A stretch of 64,000 bases of DNA, from the NCBI GenBank assembly GCA_964036195.1, contig OZ038451.1:11536529-11600528 (forward strand). The letters run 5' to 3'. Both the position numbers and the translations under genes were made by a program. The notes under the pieces are model-generated. The model ran no database searches and had not been told where the DNA came from. It saw only the letters and a program-made list of their open reading frames with translations. Positions 1 to 11,359 of this stretch are shown piece by piece. The number at the start of each line of letters is the position of its first letter. The stretch's first letter is position 1. Source of the stretch: Sphaerolaimus hirsutus (taxonomy: Eukaryota; Nematoda; Chromadorea; Monhysterida; Sphaerolaimidae).

Positions 1-1
1 C

Positions 2-550
2 GTGAACCAAACTCATTCCGATTGGGATTACCATTTAGGCGCCGCGGTGCATGCGTACAATACGTCGAAACACCCGGCGATGGGCACCACGCCGTACGCA
101 CTTTTGTTTGGGCGCCCAGCCGCGTCGCTATGGGAAAGAATGTTGACGCCCCCCGCGCCTGGCGCAATGCTACCCGAGTCGACAGATAAGCACGGTGAAC
201 CCACCGAGCTCGCGCAGCGTCTCTCGGCGGCGCGCAATGCGGCGCATACCGCGCTTAGGAATGCTCAATTGAAAGAGCAATACTACGCCAATCGCCGCGC
301 CCGCCATTTGAATTTGAAGCCGGGCCAAGCGGTTCGTATTTTCACTCCGCGCTTGACCGAGCAGACCGGCCCTTGTAAAAAATTCGCTGCTTTCTTTTTA
401 GGCCCCTACGAATGCATTCGCTATGCTCATCCGCTTGTAACTATTTATAATGATGCTAATGATAAGATTTATGTAGTGCATGCGGATCGCTGTAAACCGA
501 CGCTTGAAAACATTATCCCCACCTGTACGCAGAATCTCGGCCCTACTTAG
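2..550 (+). CDS. Ty3/gypsy integrase, C-terminal part (5' partial)
   Basis: The frame is open from the window edge to TAG at 548-550, so this is the 3' end of a longer pol ORF. The visible part runs from the end of the integrase core (AYNTSKHPAMGTTPYALLFG, the usual 'H-x-tPy-x-l-x-fGr' stretch, residues about 18-37) through a basic helix (YYANRRARHLNLKPGQ) to a GPY/F module (FLGPYECI near residue 134, then VVHADRCKP). The GPY/F module is diagnostic for Ty3/gypsy (Metaviridae-type) integrases; it joins the new DNA copy into the host chromosome. The DDE catalytic residues lie outside the window. GC content is high compared with the flanking host DNA and similar to the downstream helicase ORF, which suggests both belong to one element. 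The first codon in the window is not the real start. Confidence 0.85.
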   Translation: MNQTHSDWDYHLGAAVHAYNTSKHPAMGTTPYALLFGRPAASLWERMLTPPAPGAMLPESTDKHGEPTELAQRLSAARNAAHTALRNAQLKEQYYANRRARHLNLKPGQAVRIFTPRLTEQTGPCKKFAAFFLGPYECIRYAHPLVTIYNDANDKIYVVHADRCKPTLENIIPTCTQNLGPT

Positions 551-810
551 ACTCTCATTGCGGTAAAGCCCTTAAGTGGCTATCGACGTAGCCACTGAAC
601 AATTAATTAACTGTGTTCCCGTAATTCGATTAATTCCCTCGTCACGTAAGTTTGACAAACTTGTGATCCCAAGTGCGTGTGACTGCGTGTTCGTGTGTGT
701 GTGAGTGCGGTTGTAATTCGCTGGTACACTAGTGGGCTCCGAGAGTCCACTGCAGTGCCGGTGATTGATTGTGATTAATTGCACTCTTCCTTAAAACTTA
801 AAAACGTAAC
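551..810 (+). other. Spacer between integrase and helicase ORFs
   Basis: This AT-rich 260-bp spacer has stops in all plus frames except the small overlapping frame near 779. It includes TTAATTAATTAA-like runs and a CTGCAG that could serve as a splice acceptor (about 752-757) for a subgenomic message. I see no other gene in it. Confidence 0.4.
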
Positions 811-3800
811 ATGGCCGGAAGGAGCATGGGCGCCAAACGGCAGCACAATGGCCGGCGCGCCAGCGCCGCGGGCTCGGGCTTCACGAAAGCCACCACCCAA
901 CGTGGCGAACCGGGCGCCACCATACCGCCCCCCAAGGTGGATCACCAGTGGGGTGAGAACCAGCGGCCCCCGCCGCCCGTCTACGCGAAGCGGATGTTCG
1001 CCGGCTGGGTGGACCGTGTCTATTGGAGACACGACACTGCAGACCGGGAATACTACCAAGCCCACGTGCGACTTCACGACGACGCGCTGGCCGAGCTGGC
1101 CGAGAACGACGAATGGAACGACGCCGACAACGTGTACCCGTTCTTCACCTACTCGACCAACATCGCGCGCGGCGCCCGCGACCGCCGCACGTCGGTCGTG
1201 GTGGCGCAGTACGCCAGCGTCAACGAGAAGTACGGCCCGGAGCTGCACTTGCCGCTTGTCAGACACGGTATGAAGTTTACGGCCAGGTATGTGCAGCGTT
1301 GCACTGCCAAGCCCGACTACTGGGAGTTCTTTGACATTAAATTGGACATGAACAAAAGCGCTAGCCCCCTATTGGTGGCAGTGCCCGTCGTCGTAACTGT
1401 ACAGGGACGCGCCCCGGCCGACCATGAATACGACGCGCAGCGCGACGAGGTCGGCTACCAGCGCTACTCAACAAACTGGCGTTCGCTGCGGCTGCGAGTG
1501 GCGTTCACGCCCCGTCGCTACAAGGAGCTGCCGGAGTTGGGCGCGGGCGAGCGCAACGATTGCGGCCCGGAGCGCTTGGCGTTCGCGCACCGCGAATACA
1601 CCATGCCCGGCAACCCGATCCCGAGTGCAGGTATGTTGGGGATTGCACACGTCGAGTTTCACGACCTGAACAACGACGTGTTTGACAACGTCTATTACGC
1701 ACATGCGTATGGCGTTTTCTTGCTCGAAAAATCGGCGCTGGAAGATTTTTACTTCCACGACCCCCACGAGGTGGAATTGAACCGGGTGCACCCGCCGCAC
1801 CTGCGCACCAAGTACGTGATGCTGGCCGCAGCATACATGTACCACGAGTCCTTGTTGCGTTTCCGAGCGGCACGCGCCACGGCGGTGCGCGCGTTAATTG
1901 AGTGGGAAGCGACCGACGCAGGTACCAAGGCGTGCATCACGATCAACAGGCCGGACCTGGCCGACGCCGTCAACGACGAGCAGGAGCAGATGGACGAGCA
2001 GCAGAGACGTGCGAATGCGCAAATCAACGCGCTACCCCAACTGCTGGTCGGCGCCGGACCGATGTCGGTGCTGACGTTGACCAAGGCGATGCCCGACGAC
2101 GACAGGCCCGACCCGACGCAGCCAAAGTTGCAACTGCGAGTGGCCACCTTGGAGGTAAGTCCGGAGCGGGCTGTAATTGTGGGCAATTTGGACTTGAAGT
2201 TGAGCCAGGCGGCGCTCCCGTCCGAGCTCGAGAACGGCGACTACATGGTGCGCACCACCAATGAGTCGCCCAACTATGTGCGAACCATGCGCTCTTTGCA
2301 AGGCGCTATCGAGCGCCTGAACGAGGGTTGGAGACCGTCCAACATACGCTCGGGCAATGTCCTAAAACTGGGTGACCAGATCGCCATTGCCATTGTGTAT
2401 GACGATCGGTTGTCCGACACGTTCACCCAGTGGTCGCACATCCGCGCCACGGCCGCGCCCCTAGAAGACGAAATCCGTCAGGGCACGTCCGAAGCGCTGC
2501 TGGTGAGTAAGCCCGGCGAGTTCAAGCCGTTGGGCGGCCAGGCGAAAACCCTGGCGGCCGTTTTAGCCGCCTTGAAGCTGGCGTGGCCGCTGTTGCTCAT
2601 GTGCGACTCCCCGTTCGGCACTGGCAAGACCACTGTGCAGAACCAGGTGGCGTACATGTGCTCGTTGTATTTCAACCAGTTTAATGGTCGCCCATTCCCA
2701 GACAGTAATTCCACCCTTTCCTCCGACATCACTTCCAACGCCAAGTACCACTCCACCATCGTCACGTGCACCGTCAACTCGGCGACGGACGAGAGCGCCA
2801 GGCGCGCTGTGCAAAACATGCAGCGCACCGGCTGCGACGGCGTGCACGATGCCGTGCGCCGCCTGCTGCTGGGCCGCAAGCAGTGGTCCGAACTGCCCGC
2901 CGCACAAGTTAAGGACATGCTGCAAGAGCCCGGGTACGTCGAATATTTGAAATTGAGAGCGGCGTTCGCTGTAAGGGTGCTGAGCCCCCTGTTGGAAACC
3001 CAGGAGGTCTACAGCGACCTCGCTGTAGACGACCTGCCCGCGCTGCACAAAATAGCGCAGGACACCCCTTTCTCGGTCGCGCGGATCGACGCCCAGTGGA
3101 TAGAGCTGGTAGACCAGTACTGGGAGGTGAAAACTGAGTACGAGACCGTGCACTCCATCGTCGCAGGTCCCAATCAAACCCCCCAGCAGGTGATGAAGGC
3201 GCTAATGGAGAAGGTGCCGCACCTGGTCGTCACTGGCGAGGACGACGACGAAGAATGGGACGACGACAACGACGAGGTCATAGCGGGTCGCACGGGCGTC
3301 GATGTGAACGACCCGGACCTCGAGGACACGGACTGGGGCCGCGTGCTGCGCCGGGCCGCCCGGAGGTACGCCAAGGGCACCGTCAAGCTGCACAAGTACG
3401 TTCTGGATTTGTTGCAGCCAGGACAGATCCACGTCACTGTCGATTCGACACATGATGTGCGCATCAAGCACATCAGGTACTGTGCCATGATAGTGGACGA
3501 GGCGTCGCTCGTCACGAACATTTCCATGGTCACAGCGTTGAACCCCGTGTCGCTCCCCCACAACGGCTTAGTCTTGCTGTTCGGCGACAGCAAGCAACTC
3601 ACCCGCAAAGTTCAGACCCAGCGATGGGTTGAACCCTTCCTTAATCCCTCTCCATCTTTGATTGATGGACTCACAGCGTCCAAAATGTGCCCCTTGCTGC
3701 GGCTGGAAACGGTTTTCCGTGGGCACCCCCAGCTGATCAACGCCAATTCGCACGCGGCGTACGAGGGCCGGCTCCGCCCCTATCATCAGAAATCGCCGTG

Positions 3801-4815
3801 CCGAGACGACAACTTGCCGCGCATGCCGGGCGACAACGTCCCGATCCCGCTGTCCACGGTCATCAACCACACCGGACTGGAGACCAAGGAGGGCACATCG
3901 ACCGTCAACGTACCCGAGCAGCTCATCGTAGTGCAGTTGGTCAAACATTTTGTCGAATTGGCGAACCAGGGCGGCGTGCCCTGGAGTGATTTGAGTCGGG
4001 CGGATGCCATTTTGGTGGTCACTTTTTATGCGGCGCAGCAGCGCGCGCTGATCGACAAATTGGCAACCGACCCGTCGTTGAAGCACTACGGGCGAGAATT
4101 CTGGGCGACTCGAGTGCTCACCGCCGACAAAGCGCAAGCCAGAGAAGCTGAGGTGACCATCGTGTCGTGCGTGCGCAGCAGCGAGCCGCCCGCGCGCGAC
4201 AGGTTGACCACCCAGTATTCTCAGCAGACCACTCGAGTCGGCTTCGTGGCCCAGCTGGAGCGTGGAAACGTGGCCACCTCCCGCTCGCGTTGCGCCAGAG
4301 TCGTGGTGGCCAACGTGGAGACCTTGTTGTGGTCTGACTTCTTCCACATTTTCTTTTCGTATGAATTCGCTTCGGCTGGTCTTTACCAGTACCACGCAGA
4401 GAAAATCTGGGGATCCAGGATATGGACCTGGTCGCCCGACTGGAGACCACAGGCCCACTGCCCCGAGCACCAGTACGACGATGACGACGAATCCGCCCAG
4501 ACCGAGCTCGCCCAACCGGACGTCAATATGGACGAGCCCGTGGACGTACAAAACGCGCCCCAGCCGGCGGACGAGCCGCTGCCGTACGACCCCACGGACG
4601 AGGTCGAGGACATCGCCAGCACCTCCGATGGCGATGGCGACGACGCCACGTTCTCCGCACCGGAAGAGGAGGCGCCGCTAGCCCCCGACGGCGACATCGA
4701 GCCCGATGAGCCCGTGGCGGTCGCTGCGCCGGCGCCGGCTAAAGAGGACGACATGCAGCCCGAGGTTGCTGCCGAGGAAGACGTGCCGATGGAGGGCACC
4801 GACGAGGGAGTTTGA
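811..4815 (+). CDS. UPF1-like superfamily 1 helicase carried by the gypsy element
   Basis: A single uninterrupted ORF of 1,334 aa; the start ATG lies in a good context (AACATGG). Helicase motifs appear in the SF1 order: Walker A SPFGTGKTT (residues 600-608), Walker B VDEAS (895-899), motif III FGDSKQLT (924-931), RGHPQLI near 970, motif V TADKAQAREAEV (1104-1115, with QARE where QGRE is usual), and motif VI RGNVATSRSR (1151-1160). This is the AAA_11/AAA_12 arrangement of UPF1/NAM7-type RNA/DNA helicases. Residues 1-590 form a domain I do not recognise. The last ~110 residues are a very acidic, proline-rich tail. No nuclease, protease or envelope feature (signal peptide, membrane anchor) is visible. 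It begins 260 bp after the integrase ORF, in the env position. Inferred roles are replication or silencing escape; a host gene beside a broken element is less likely given shared orientation, spacing and GC content. Confidence 0.85.
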   Translation: MAGRSMGAKRQHNGRRASAAGSGFTKATTQRGEPGATIPPPKVDHQWGENQRPPPPVYAKRMFAGWVDRVYWRHDTADREYYQAHVRLHDDALAELAENDEWNDADNVYPFFTYSTNIARGARDRRTSVVVAQYASVNEKYGPELHLPLVRHGMKFTARYVQRCTAKPDYWEFFDIKLDMNKSASPLLVAVPVVVTVQGRAPADHEYDAQRDEVGYQRYSTNWRSLRLRVAFTPRRYKELPELGAGERNDCGPERLAFAHREYTMPGNPIPSAGMLGIAHVEFHDLNNDVFDNVYYAHAYGVFLLEKSALEDFYFHDPHEVELNRVHPPHLRTKYVMLAAAYMYHESLLRFRAARATAVRALIEWEATDAGTKACITINRPDLADAVNDEQEQMDEQQRRANAQINALPQLLVGAGPMSVLTLTKAMPDDDRPDPTQPKLQLRVATLEVSPERAVIVGNLDLKLSQAALPSELENGDYMVRTTNESPNYVRTMRSLQGAIERLNEGWRPSNIRSGNVLKLGDQIAIAIVYDDRLSDTFTQWSHIRATAAPLEDEIRQGTSEALLVSKPGEFKPLGGQAKTLAAVLAALKLAWPLLLMCDSPFGTGKTTVQNQVAYMCSLYFNQFNGRPFPDSNSTLSSDITSNAKYHSTIVTCTVNSATDESARRAVQNMQRTGCDGVHDAVRRLLLGRKQWSELPAAQVKDMLQEPGYVEYLKLRAAFAVRVLSPLLETQEVYSDLAVDDLPALHKIAQDTPFSVARIDAQWIELVDQYWEVKTEYETVHSIVAGPNQTPQQVMKALMEKVPHLVVTGEDDDEEWDDDNDEVIAGRTGVDVNDPDLEDTDWGRVLRRAARRYAKGTVKLHKYVLDLLQPGQIHVTVDSTHDVRIKHIRYCAMIVDEASLVTNISMVTALNPVSLPHNGLVLLFGDSKQLTRKVQTQRWVEPFLNPSPSLIDGLTASKMCPLLRLETVFRGHPQLINANSHAAYEGRLRPYHQKSPCRDDNLPRMPGDNVPIPLSTVINHTGLETKEGTSTVNVPEQLIVVQLVKHFVELANQGGVPWSDLSRADAILVVTFYAAQQRALIDKLATDPSLKHYGREFWATRVLTADKAQAREAEVTIVSCVRSSEPPARDRLTTQYSQQTTRVGFVAQLERGNVATSRSRCARVVVANVETLLWSDFFHIFFSYEFASAGLYQYHAEKIWGSRIWTWSPDWRPQAHCPEHQYDDDDESAQTELAQPDVNMDEPVDVQNAPQPADEPLPYDPTDEVEDIASTSDGDGDDATFSAPEEEAPLAPDGDIEPDEPVAVAAPAPAKEDDMQPEVAAEEDVPMEGTDEGV

Positions 4816-7110
4816 GTAAACCCAGGACATTTTTGTTTTGCAAGTTTTTTGAAAGTTTTTGGAAACTGATAACGTAATGGAAACTATAACCAACAGTGAA
4901 ACAAACAAAACAATTAACCAAGTATCTCGAAATCACACACCAAATAGTTTCCAAGACGTTCGCTGCGGCACCGAATGGCCGCATTTTGCCCCCCCGAATT
5001 GACGAACGTAACCGCCGCCCCCAGTTGGCCGTCCAAAATTGGCACTTTTCTGAATAAAAAACAAAGTTTTTGTAAATTTGAAAAGAGTAAAATATTTTTG
5101 AAAATGGAAATACCTCCAGAACCCAATTGGCAATTCCATTATAAAGTCACGACTGCAAAAGGCAGGGCAGTTGATTAACTCCCATACCGTTCTCAGCTTA
5201 TTATTGCATTTCTGTAGTTGCCAGCCACGTTTCGGAATTTGATTTTCGACTGTGAAATACACGCAAGCCATTTTGCATGCAAACAACCACTTTTTGAAAA
5301 TTTCGAAAAGATGAACAACTTTTATTTAACGAAAAATTTTGTGCATGCGATCGTAAAAATAATCACCGGTCACACCTCAATAGTTTAGCCAGGAGGTAAA
5401 CCGCAATGGCTGGTGGGTTGTAAGAGCGTTTTTACGATGGGAAAAACACCACCCCACAAAATTTTAGACAAACAAATGCAATAATAATTCACGGAACGTA
5501 AACTACTATGTATTTTGTAAACTAAATTTGGGCAAACTTTCTCAGACATTACGGCGGCTTTTCGACGGCAACGGGGACTGCATGGCATGCACAGCCCTGC
5601 AGTGGGCTGCGCAGTACCCCGTCAGAGCACTGCATCGCAAGATCGACGCCGCTACATGGGCTGACCGAGTTCGCCATGTTTTATAGTGGTTGTAGTGCTC
5701 TGCACAATTTCGTTTCCTTACCCCCCAATTTTAATTACTATTTTCGTGCGCCAAATCTATTTAAGTCAATTTAGCTAGGTTATGTCTAGCTTAGGTGTAA
5801 CTGCATTCCACATGGCATAAGGTGAGAGGGGAATTTCACATTTTTCACTTTGAAATGCCGCGGCGCGGCGTGTGGCCGCCTTTGGGCTCGCCGGCACACT
5901 GTTGTGACTCTCTGGGCGGTCTAAAGCACATTCTACCCTTTACTTACCTGTGGGCAGAGGCGGAGACTGACGGCTGATAGGTAGGTGGCGACCGGAAGCC
6001 AGGAACAATGAATTTCACTCAAAAAATACAAAAGCACTGTTCCGCGTTCCTCCCCATGTTGACTAGATTGTCGTGCGTCATCTAGTATCGGTGGGTGGTA
6101 GGAACAGCTTCTGATAACGCCCCAAGTGACAAGTCGCAGTCCAAAAAATACTTTTCCGCCGCCCTAGCATAAATATCTCCTCGCGCTCGGAAGGGTGTGG
6201 CCATCGGGCTGAAACCTTTCTCACGGGCGCTAGCTGACCGGATAGTCACAATAGTGGGTCGCGGGACTGGAGGTGATAAGCACTTCGCGCCCGCGAGCAT
6301 TCTCTAGCTACCGTAATTAATGAATACAAAACCCCCAAGCAAAGTTTCCATGTGACATGTAGAAACTATTGTACAGGTCGTTTCACGCCAATGCCTTTCA
6401 TTCCCACGAGCTTAATTAATCGTTCTGTATCTTAATTAATTAACATTAATTGTAAGCATGTGTTAGCTGTCTAATTATTTAGCTTAAATTGCTGTGTTGG
6501 ATTATGATGCCGTAATTGCCTTTGTACATACTTTGTTCATTCCGTTTTTGTAAAAATGCGTTGCACTGCATTGTTATTTGCTTTAGGTCGTTTTATATTA
6601 AGTAGGGATTTGTAGGTAATTATGGAAGTGAGTAATTGTTGCACCGAATAAGCTTGTAACTTATAGGCTTAGCCCCATGTCGCATGAAGCTTTTTAATTA
6701 CTTTTGTTAGCTGATCTTAATTAGTACTCTTTTTATAAGCAGTTGCGTTACGTACGATTTTACTAAGTGCTTACATCAGAGCTTATGTGATTTGAAAGTG
6801 ATTTTGTAACTTCGCAATTTTATGTCTTTTTTGCTTTTTATTCAAGTCGATTATGGTAGTCTTGATTGCTTTATAAGTAGCTGAAATTGTTTTTTCCAAC
6901 AACTTCGTCGATGCGACGTAAGCTAATTTTGCTTCTACTCTGCCGCTACTGTTCTTCCATCGCCCAAAAAATAAACTCTCTTCTCAACCCAACTTGGACC
7001 CCCTTTTTGTATTGGCACTAAGTACTAACTTTTTCCCTTAGTTAGCTAATTAACAACTGCTCTAATTACCGCGCTGCTTATGCTGAGTGTAAGTGCTGTG
7101 CGTGCTGCGG
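4816..7110 (+). other. 3' non-coding tail and probable 3' LTR of the gypsy element
   Basis: There is no credible ORF. A purine run at 5821-5832 (GTGAGAGGGGAA) is a possible polypurine tract, and AATAAA at 6970-6975 followed by a T-rich stretch is a possible poly(A) signal in an LTR. The exact LTR borders could not be fixed because the 5' LTR and 5' target duplication lie outside the window. Confidence 0.35.
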
Positions 7111-7684
7111 GAAACGGAACAGCGTGAGCCACCGAGTGGTTCATCGCACGTTCTGAAAAACCTACCGTCTTCGGACACGTTTCCTTAAAATTTACAACAC
7201 GCATTTATAATCTGGACCTCCGGGCCCAGTGCAGTGCACTGCAGCGGCAAGCGGCCGGTGAAGTGGGAATAGAGGGAAAAGTGCGGTAAAAAACCTCGTG
7301 AATCGTGTAATCGAAAAACAGCTGAATACACGGATTCATGACAAAAGTGTGTACTTTTTATGGAAAATTGCAAAAGCCAGTACTTTTTATATGTACCTAA
7401 GAATGATTTTTAACACTAGACAACATTGCAAATATGTGTTTTCACCGTTTATCTAGAAGAAATGTACATGTATTACTTAGTACTCGAGTATATGTATTTT
7501 TCGAGTAAATTTCAATACATTTTAACAACTATGTGCTAAAGATGGCAAACAGGAATCATGATATTTTTCATTGTCGGAAAACAAAAGAAAATTATTGGTC
7601 AATAATTACAAAAAGTTTAAAATTCAACAGCTATTTTTGATTTTTTTTGTAAGATTTTTGATTGCCGAATTGGCTACAAGAGTG

Positions 7685-7868
7685 GCTAATTCTAATAAGA
7701 CCCCAGGGGAGTTATTTTTTCGTCAGAGTTTTTGAGGGATGACTTATTCAAAGGGGAGGAGTTATTCAAGGGAGGGAGTTATTTTTTCCTCAGTCAGCTA
7801 ACAGGGGGAGTTATTCGAGGGGGGGGGGAGTTATTCGAGGGGGAGAACTTATTCGAGGATTTACGGTA
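7685..7868. mobile_element. Degraded TIR element of the CGTATATCCTCGAATAA family
   Basis: The right end reads ACTTATTCGAGGATTTACGGTA and the interior repeats GGGGGAGTTATTCGAG. The left end (TAATAAGACCCC) is degraded. It is related to the copies at 19,151 and 46,560. Confidence 0.45.
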
Positions 7869-7924
7869 AATACCTAGTTAATCAAGGTGCCCCCACGGAA
7901 ATGGATAGCAGGTTCGGTAATGAT

Positions 7925-8794
7925 TAACGATGGCAAAAAAAGATTCGAAAATTCGAAAATATTTTCGAATTTTCGAATTTTTTCATAATTTTCGAATTTT
8001 TATTTCACCCCTGGAAAAAAACACTTAAAAATCGATTTATTTTTTAAAAAATTCGAAAATTTGAAAATTCGAAAATTCGAAAATAGTTTTCGAATTTTTC
8101 AGGTAATTCAAGGCTACAAAACGCAGTCTTAAGTTCAGCGTGCTGAATAAAGCGACAATTGATATGCGGTGGGTCTGAAAAAGTTTCATGTAATGAAAAA
8201 AAAAACATTAGAAAAACATTGAAATGGCGTCGATGGCGCAGCGTGGACGCCATCAATACCGTTTAGGAGTGCACGGAGCCACCCGAACAAAGAACCGCGG
8301 CGCTCTACTTCCGCGTATACAAATGCCGGTTCATCCAAAAAATCGCTCGCGGGTCTTCCGAGGGGCTTTCACACAAACGTTTTTGGAAGGCATTCAGCCC
8401 CAAATGGTGCCCCCCCTCGTTTAACCCCCTCAAAATTTCCACTCTGAAAAATATACTCCCCAGGGTAATTTGTGGAAATACGGTAATTGTTTCTACCATT
8501 TGTCATGTTAAAGTGAAGTGAAACTGTCATGTCATGCTTCATTTACAGTGAAATTAAGGTTAAAAGGGGCTCCAAACATGAAAACAGTCCAAATACTGTG
8601 TTTTAAGCTTCAAATTCAATACTTTTCTAAAAAAATTCGAAAATTGCCAAAAAAGATTCGAAAATTCGAAAATTCGAAAATTAAATTCGAAATTCGAAAA
8701 TTAATTTGGGAAAAAATTCGAAAATTCGAAAATTCATTTTAGAAAAAACACTTAAAAATTTAAATACTTTTTTCTGGGAGGTTTGCCATCGTTA
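7925..8794. mobile_element. hAT-like non-autonomous element, AACGATGGC termini
   Basis: The ends are TAACGATGGCAAAA and TTTGCCATCGTTA, flanked by a perfect 8-bp direct duplication GTAATGAT (7917-7924 and 8795-8802). An 8-bp duplication is the hAT hallmark. Both sub-terminal regions are runs of ATTCGAAAATTCGAAAA. No transposase is recognisable; the short ORFs inside are not protein-like. The sister copy is at 57,789-59,003. Confidence 0.75.
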
Positions 8795-9467
8795 GTAATG
8801 ATGTAAACATGCAATACGATACCGTTTTTTCTTTTTCCTTTTCTTTCTTTACCGTATAACTTAAACTAGATTTCCCCCTGTTGAATATCCTGTTGATCTT
8901 CCCCCGTGTAAATTTAGACGGGAAATGGTAATTATTCGTTTATTGACTTGTAAATACTAGATGCTTTAGGTACTTTTACCGTATTTCTTCTGATAGAACG
9001 GCGCCGTTGTATTTTTTTCGTCAACCTTTTTACCTGCCGTTCTATTGGAGGTGCCGGTCTATTGGAGGCTGCCGTTCTATTTTTTTCATCAAACTTTTCA
9101 CACGATTTTCATTTGAACATAATATTTTTAGTGAGAGATGAGTGACATTATATTTAATATGAGAGCATTAATTTAAACAAAACTAAATGTGAAAACAACC
9201 CCTGAATCATAGTTAGAGTTGGTAAATAGAGCCAGTTGGTGGTTGCTGGTTCATTGGCTGCTCGGGTGCCGGCTGATGCCTTGTGGGGCTCAGCTATCAA
9301 CTATTTAAACAATGAAATGGGAAAGAGGATCACACACGTATCACTAGATGAACTTTTTGGTTATTCAAAGCTATCTGCCTAGGATCACTTTTATCACAGG
9401 AAGTCACTGTTAACTTTAGCATTTGAAAAATAACCCATGATTTATGTTTTCAAAAATCACAATAAAT

Positions 9468-10299
9468 CAGAGTTGCGAAAACGTATTTACGTTTACCCGA
9501 AATACCCGGTTATTTGGGTATTTATACTTACGTTTACATTTACGCTTTCCAAAAATACTGTTATGTTTTGTTACGTTTTCCTGGCACAATTACCCAGGTA
9601 CCAGAGAAAACGTAAAAATATGCTACACAGAACCATATTGTTTGACGAATGTAGTGTATTATGATGAGTTCAACATGTTCTAATGTTGAAGAGTTTGAAT
9701 TCCGCAATTGGAGAACTCAAACACCAATTTGCAAGTGAAAAGTAAAAAGTTGAAGGAAAGTATTTTTGTGAGGGAGAACTGCAATGCGAATAAAAAGTCA
9801 AAACATTTTTAGTGTTTTCTCATGACTGACCATTTGTCTTTTAACTCCCCATTCAACTTAAAAATTTACTTTTCTTTAAATTTTTACTTGCCATCCAACT
9901 TGCCATTACTTCTCACTCATAATTTTTTTTAGTTCTCCTGTTACCGAATTGGCACCTTATGGCCCTACACCCAGTAGTTGACAACGACGCAAAATGTAAA
10001 CTCCAATCCCAATTCAATATCCCGATCCCATCATTCTAAATATATATAAAATACAGGTATTTAAGCAGAAAATGTTGATGGAGATCATATGAACATCCAT
10101 AATGTTGTAAAAAACATTGTGTTTTTGTATTCTCTGATAACGTAAGCACTTAATGTAATTTTTACGTTTACGTTTTATTTTACGTTTTCCCCGGTATTTT
10201 AAAAATACCCTACGTTTTAGTATTTATACTTTTGATTTGGAAAAGGTATTTATGTTTATGTTAACGTTTTTCAAAAATACCAGTATTTGTACAACTCTG
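9468..10299. mobile_element. hAT MITE, CAGAGTTG termini
   Basis: An 832-bp insertion with ends CAGAGTTGCGAAAACG and ATTTGTACAACTCTG, flanked by a perfect 8-bp duplication CAATAAAT (9460-9467, 10,300-10,307). The sub-terminal regions consist of ATTTACGTTTAC and AAAATACC(C/G)GGTATTT motifs. It interrupts the older hAT remnant at 9417-11,864. Its sibling is at 53,007-53,755. Confidence 0.8.
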
Positions 10300-10717
10300 C
10301 AATAAATATCAATAACCCATGATTTATATATATTAAAAAATTTTTCAAATTCTGAGTGATATATTTTTATATATTTTTTAAATTCGAAAAAAAATCATTG
10401 AGAAAATCACTCATACTTGATACATTGTGGTTAAATGAATGCACTTTATGACTAAAGCATGTAATCTGTGCAAGAGAATTTTGCAAGTGATTTTCTCCAG
10501 AAAATCTTTCTGTTCGTGTAGAGCATTTTTGAGTGAAGAGATTGTGCCTACACTTTCACCATAACTTTTTTGAAAACTGAAATGGCCAACAATGATGAGA
10601 TTATCCAGTTTTCCACTATTGAATGCTGTATATGCTCAGTTTTCACAAATGGCATGAATTTTTGTCAGGTGGTGTTGGCAAGTCACTAGTTTGCCCTTGT
10701 GTTTACCTAATGTGAAA

Positions 10718-11020
10718 CACAGCAAAAAATGGTTGTGTGGATGCGCAGTGAAGTGTCATGAAGTGTCTTCATGCCAACACTATCCGACGATTCACCAATA
10801 ATGCTGGAGTTTCCACACATCACAAAAATCTGCGTGAAAACACTTCACACTTCTTAATATGCCACTCCCAGACAAATGTATACATAGGGGAAGTGTGTGG
10901 AAGACACTTCACCAAAAATTTTGTGATGTTGGTGGAAGCGGGTGAAACTGTGTGGTAGCGTGCCGCTTCACGTGCATCCAGCCTGCTTCCACATGCTTCA
11001 CGGATCCATTTTTTGCTGTG
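10718..11020 (-). mobile_element. CACTA/EnSpm-like MITE, copy 1
   Basis: The TIRs are CACAGCAAAAAATGG and CCATTTTTTGCTGTG, flanked by a 3-bp duplication AAA (10,715-10,717; 11,021-11,023). The inside consists of GTGAAGCG/CTTCCACAC-type words. It is the inverted homologue of 13,141-13,503. CAC...GTG ends with a 3-bp duplication fit the CMC/EnSpm superfamily. Confidence 0.7.
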
Positions 11021-11359
11021 AAAACTAAAATGATGAAAAATGGTGATATCACCATAAATTAGTTTTCATTTTGTGTGTGACACAGCTGTAAACTGTTTTA
11101 GTAATTTTTTATTTATGTCATCCTATGAATTTTTGCTCTATTTATTGGTTGGCTACACAGCATGTGAGAAAGGCAAGAAAAATTTATTCAATACATTTTT
11201 TAGTATTGATTGTGCAATTTCAAAATCGGTGCTGGCTGTCAAGGTTTACTTGATGTCTGGATTGTGAGAGAACAAATTCTGGAGTGGATGAAGACTCCTG
11301 AAGGCTGTGTCCCTGTTTTCAGTTTTGCTGTTTGAAAAAAAAATTAAAAGCATATTAAA

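Noticed and set aside
775..4799. Large antisense ORFs under the helicase (for example 3568-4551 minus)
   Set aside because: Shadow frames of a GC-rich coding sequence; no known motifs, and the plus frame carries all helicase motifs.
811..4815. Bacterial or viral contamination as source of the GC-rich helicase
   Set aside because: It follows a eukaryotic Ty3/gypsy integrase directly and its motifs are of the eukaryotic UPF1 type; no bacterial gene signals are present.
5821..7053. Exact 3' LTR borders of the gypsy element
   Set aside because: Several TG...CA intervals are possible and there is no second LTR in the window for comparison.
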